From an uncultured Gammaproteobacteria bacterium (GTDB lineage Bacteria > Pseudomonadota > Gammaproteobacteria > CAIUAS01), in assembly GCA_903897205.1 (NCBI GenBank), contig CAIUAS010000175.1, positions 1 to 14,320 of the forward strand: a stretch of 14,320 bases of DNA, in the 5' to 3' direction. The position numbers and the translations under genes are program-made. The notes below the pieces were generated by a model that saw only the letters and a program-made list of their open reading frames with translations, was not told where the DNA came from and ran no database searches. Shown piece by piece: positions 14,206-14,320 of the stretch (position 1 is the first letter of the stretch; every line of letters starts with the position of its first letter).

Positions 14206-14223
14206 ATAAGTGAGCACACTTAT
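14206..14223 (+). promoter_or_regulatory. Hairpin at the 5' end of the htpG leader
   Basis: ATAAGTG (14206-14212) pairs exactly with CACTTAT (14217-14223) around AGCA. It falls at or just after the predicted heat-shock start site, so most of it would form at the very 5' end of the mRNA, where such hairpins can protect transcripts. It does not cover the ribosome site (GGAG, 14263-14266). Confidence 0.4.
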
Positions 14224-14278
14224 TACCAGTGCTTTTTTATTAACTACCCTTTATAAGCAGACGGAGTAATTTAATCCT

Positions 14279-14320
14279 ATGTCGACACATGAAAAACAAA
14301 CCTTAGGTTTTCAAACTGAA
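14279..14320 (+). CDS. htpG: Chaperone HtpG (Hsp90), first 14 codons only
   Basis: The frame MSTHEKQTLGFQTE runs off the right edge. It matches the start of HtpG, where E. coli has ETRGFQSEVKQLL. GGAG at 14263-14266 lies 12 bases before the ATG. HtpG is the cytosolic ATP-dependent Hsp90 chaperone. The identification rests on 14 residues, but the sigma-32-type promoter directly upstream agrees with it. Confidence 0.8.
   Translation, partial: MSTHEKQTLGFQTE

Noticed and set aside
1..14320. CRISPR arrays, tRNA or rRNA genes, transposases, prophage genes.
   Set aside because: I looked for regularly spaced repeats, conserved tRNA arms and mobile-element proteins and saw none.

Overview
The window reads as part of the chromosome of a low-GC gammaproteobacterium (roughly 40% GC by eye). 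The protein types YaiI, YegD, PldA, YajQ, TtcA and HtpG, and a sigma-32-type promoter, all fit Gammaproteobacteria. The AT-rich style, the many TAA/AAA codons and a long coiled-coil orphan protein would suit a host-associated lineage such as Legionellales/Coxiellaceae, but that narrower placement is only a guess. There is no phage, transposase, CRISPR array, tRNA or rRNA; most of the window is ordinary chromosomal content with a few unusual proteins and regulatory sites.

Layout. 1-452: C-terminal part of an NAD(P)H-dependent FMN/quinone reductase whose N-terminal part is missing or scrambled. 589-1500: a 303-aa protein of unknown function with a Gly-rich hydrophobic centre. 1546-2872 (minus): a LysR regulator followed 10 nt later by yaiI. 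Divergent from lysR is a 14-helix-type MFS efflux pump; the gap holds a perfect 7-bp inverted repeat (CCTTAAT-N7-ATTAAGG), a likely LysR operator, which also argues for a downstream start of the pump. 4528-5790 is the Hsp70-like yegD, meeting pldA (outer-membrane phospholipase A, minus) end to end with no gap. 6640-7005 is an AT-rich gap with a pldA promoter and an inverted repeat before a small KGG-motif stress protein, which ends in a textbook GNRA-loop terminator.

7454-10564 is the most unusual stretch: a 583-aa protein combining two cyclic-nucleotide-binding domains, a PqqD-like domain, one membrane helix and an EF-hand-like loop in its C-terminal domain. It is followed by yajQ (a family reported to bind c-di-GMP) and an alpha/beta hydrolase 2 nt downstream of yajQ. 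10691-12346 encodes a 551-aa coiled-coil protein that I do not recognise. 12347-12503 is a repeat-rich gap (REP-like palindrome plus one copy of a dispersed repeat). ttcA (minus) follows, and a second copy of the same repeat lies on its other side. Last come a CBS-pair protein (minus) and, divergently, the first 14 codons of htpG behind a near-consensus heat-shock promoter and a leader hairpin.

Together the region carries envelope and stress functions (YegD, PldA, KGG protein, HtpG, efflux), a possible nucleotide-second-messenger cluster (double cNMP-binding membrane protein next to YajQ) and tRNA thiolation (TtcA).
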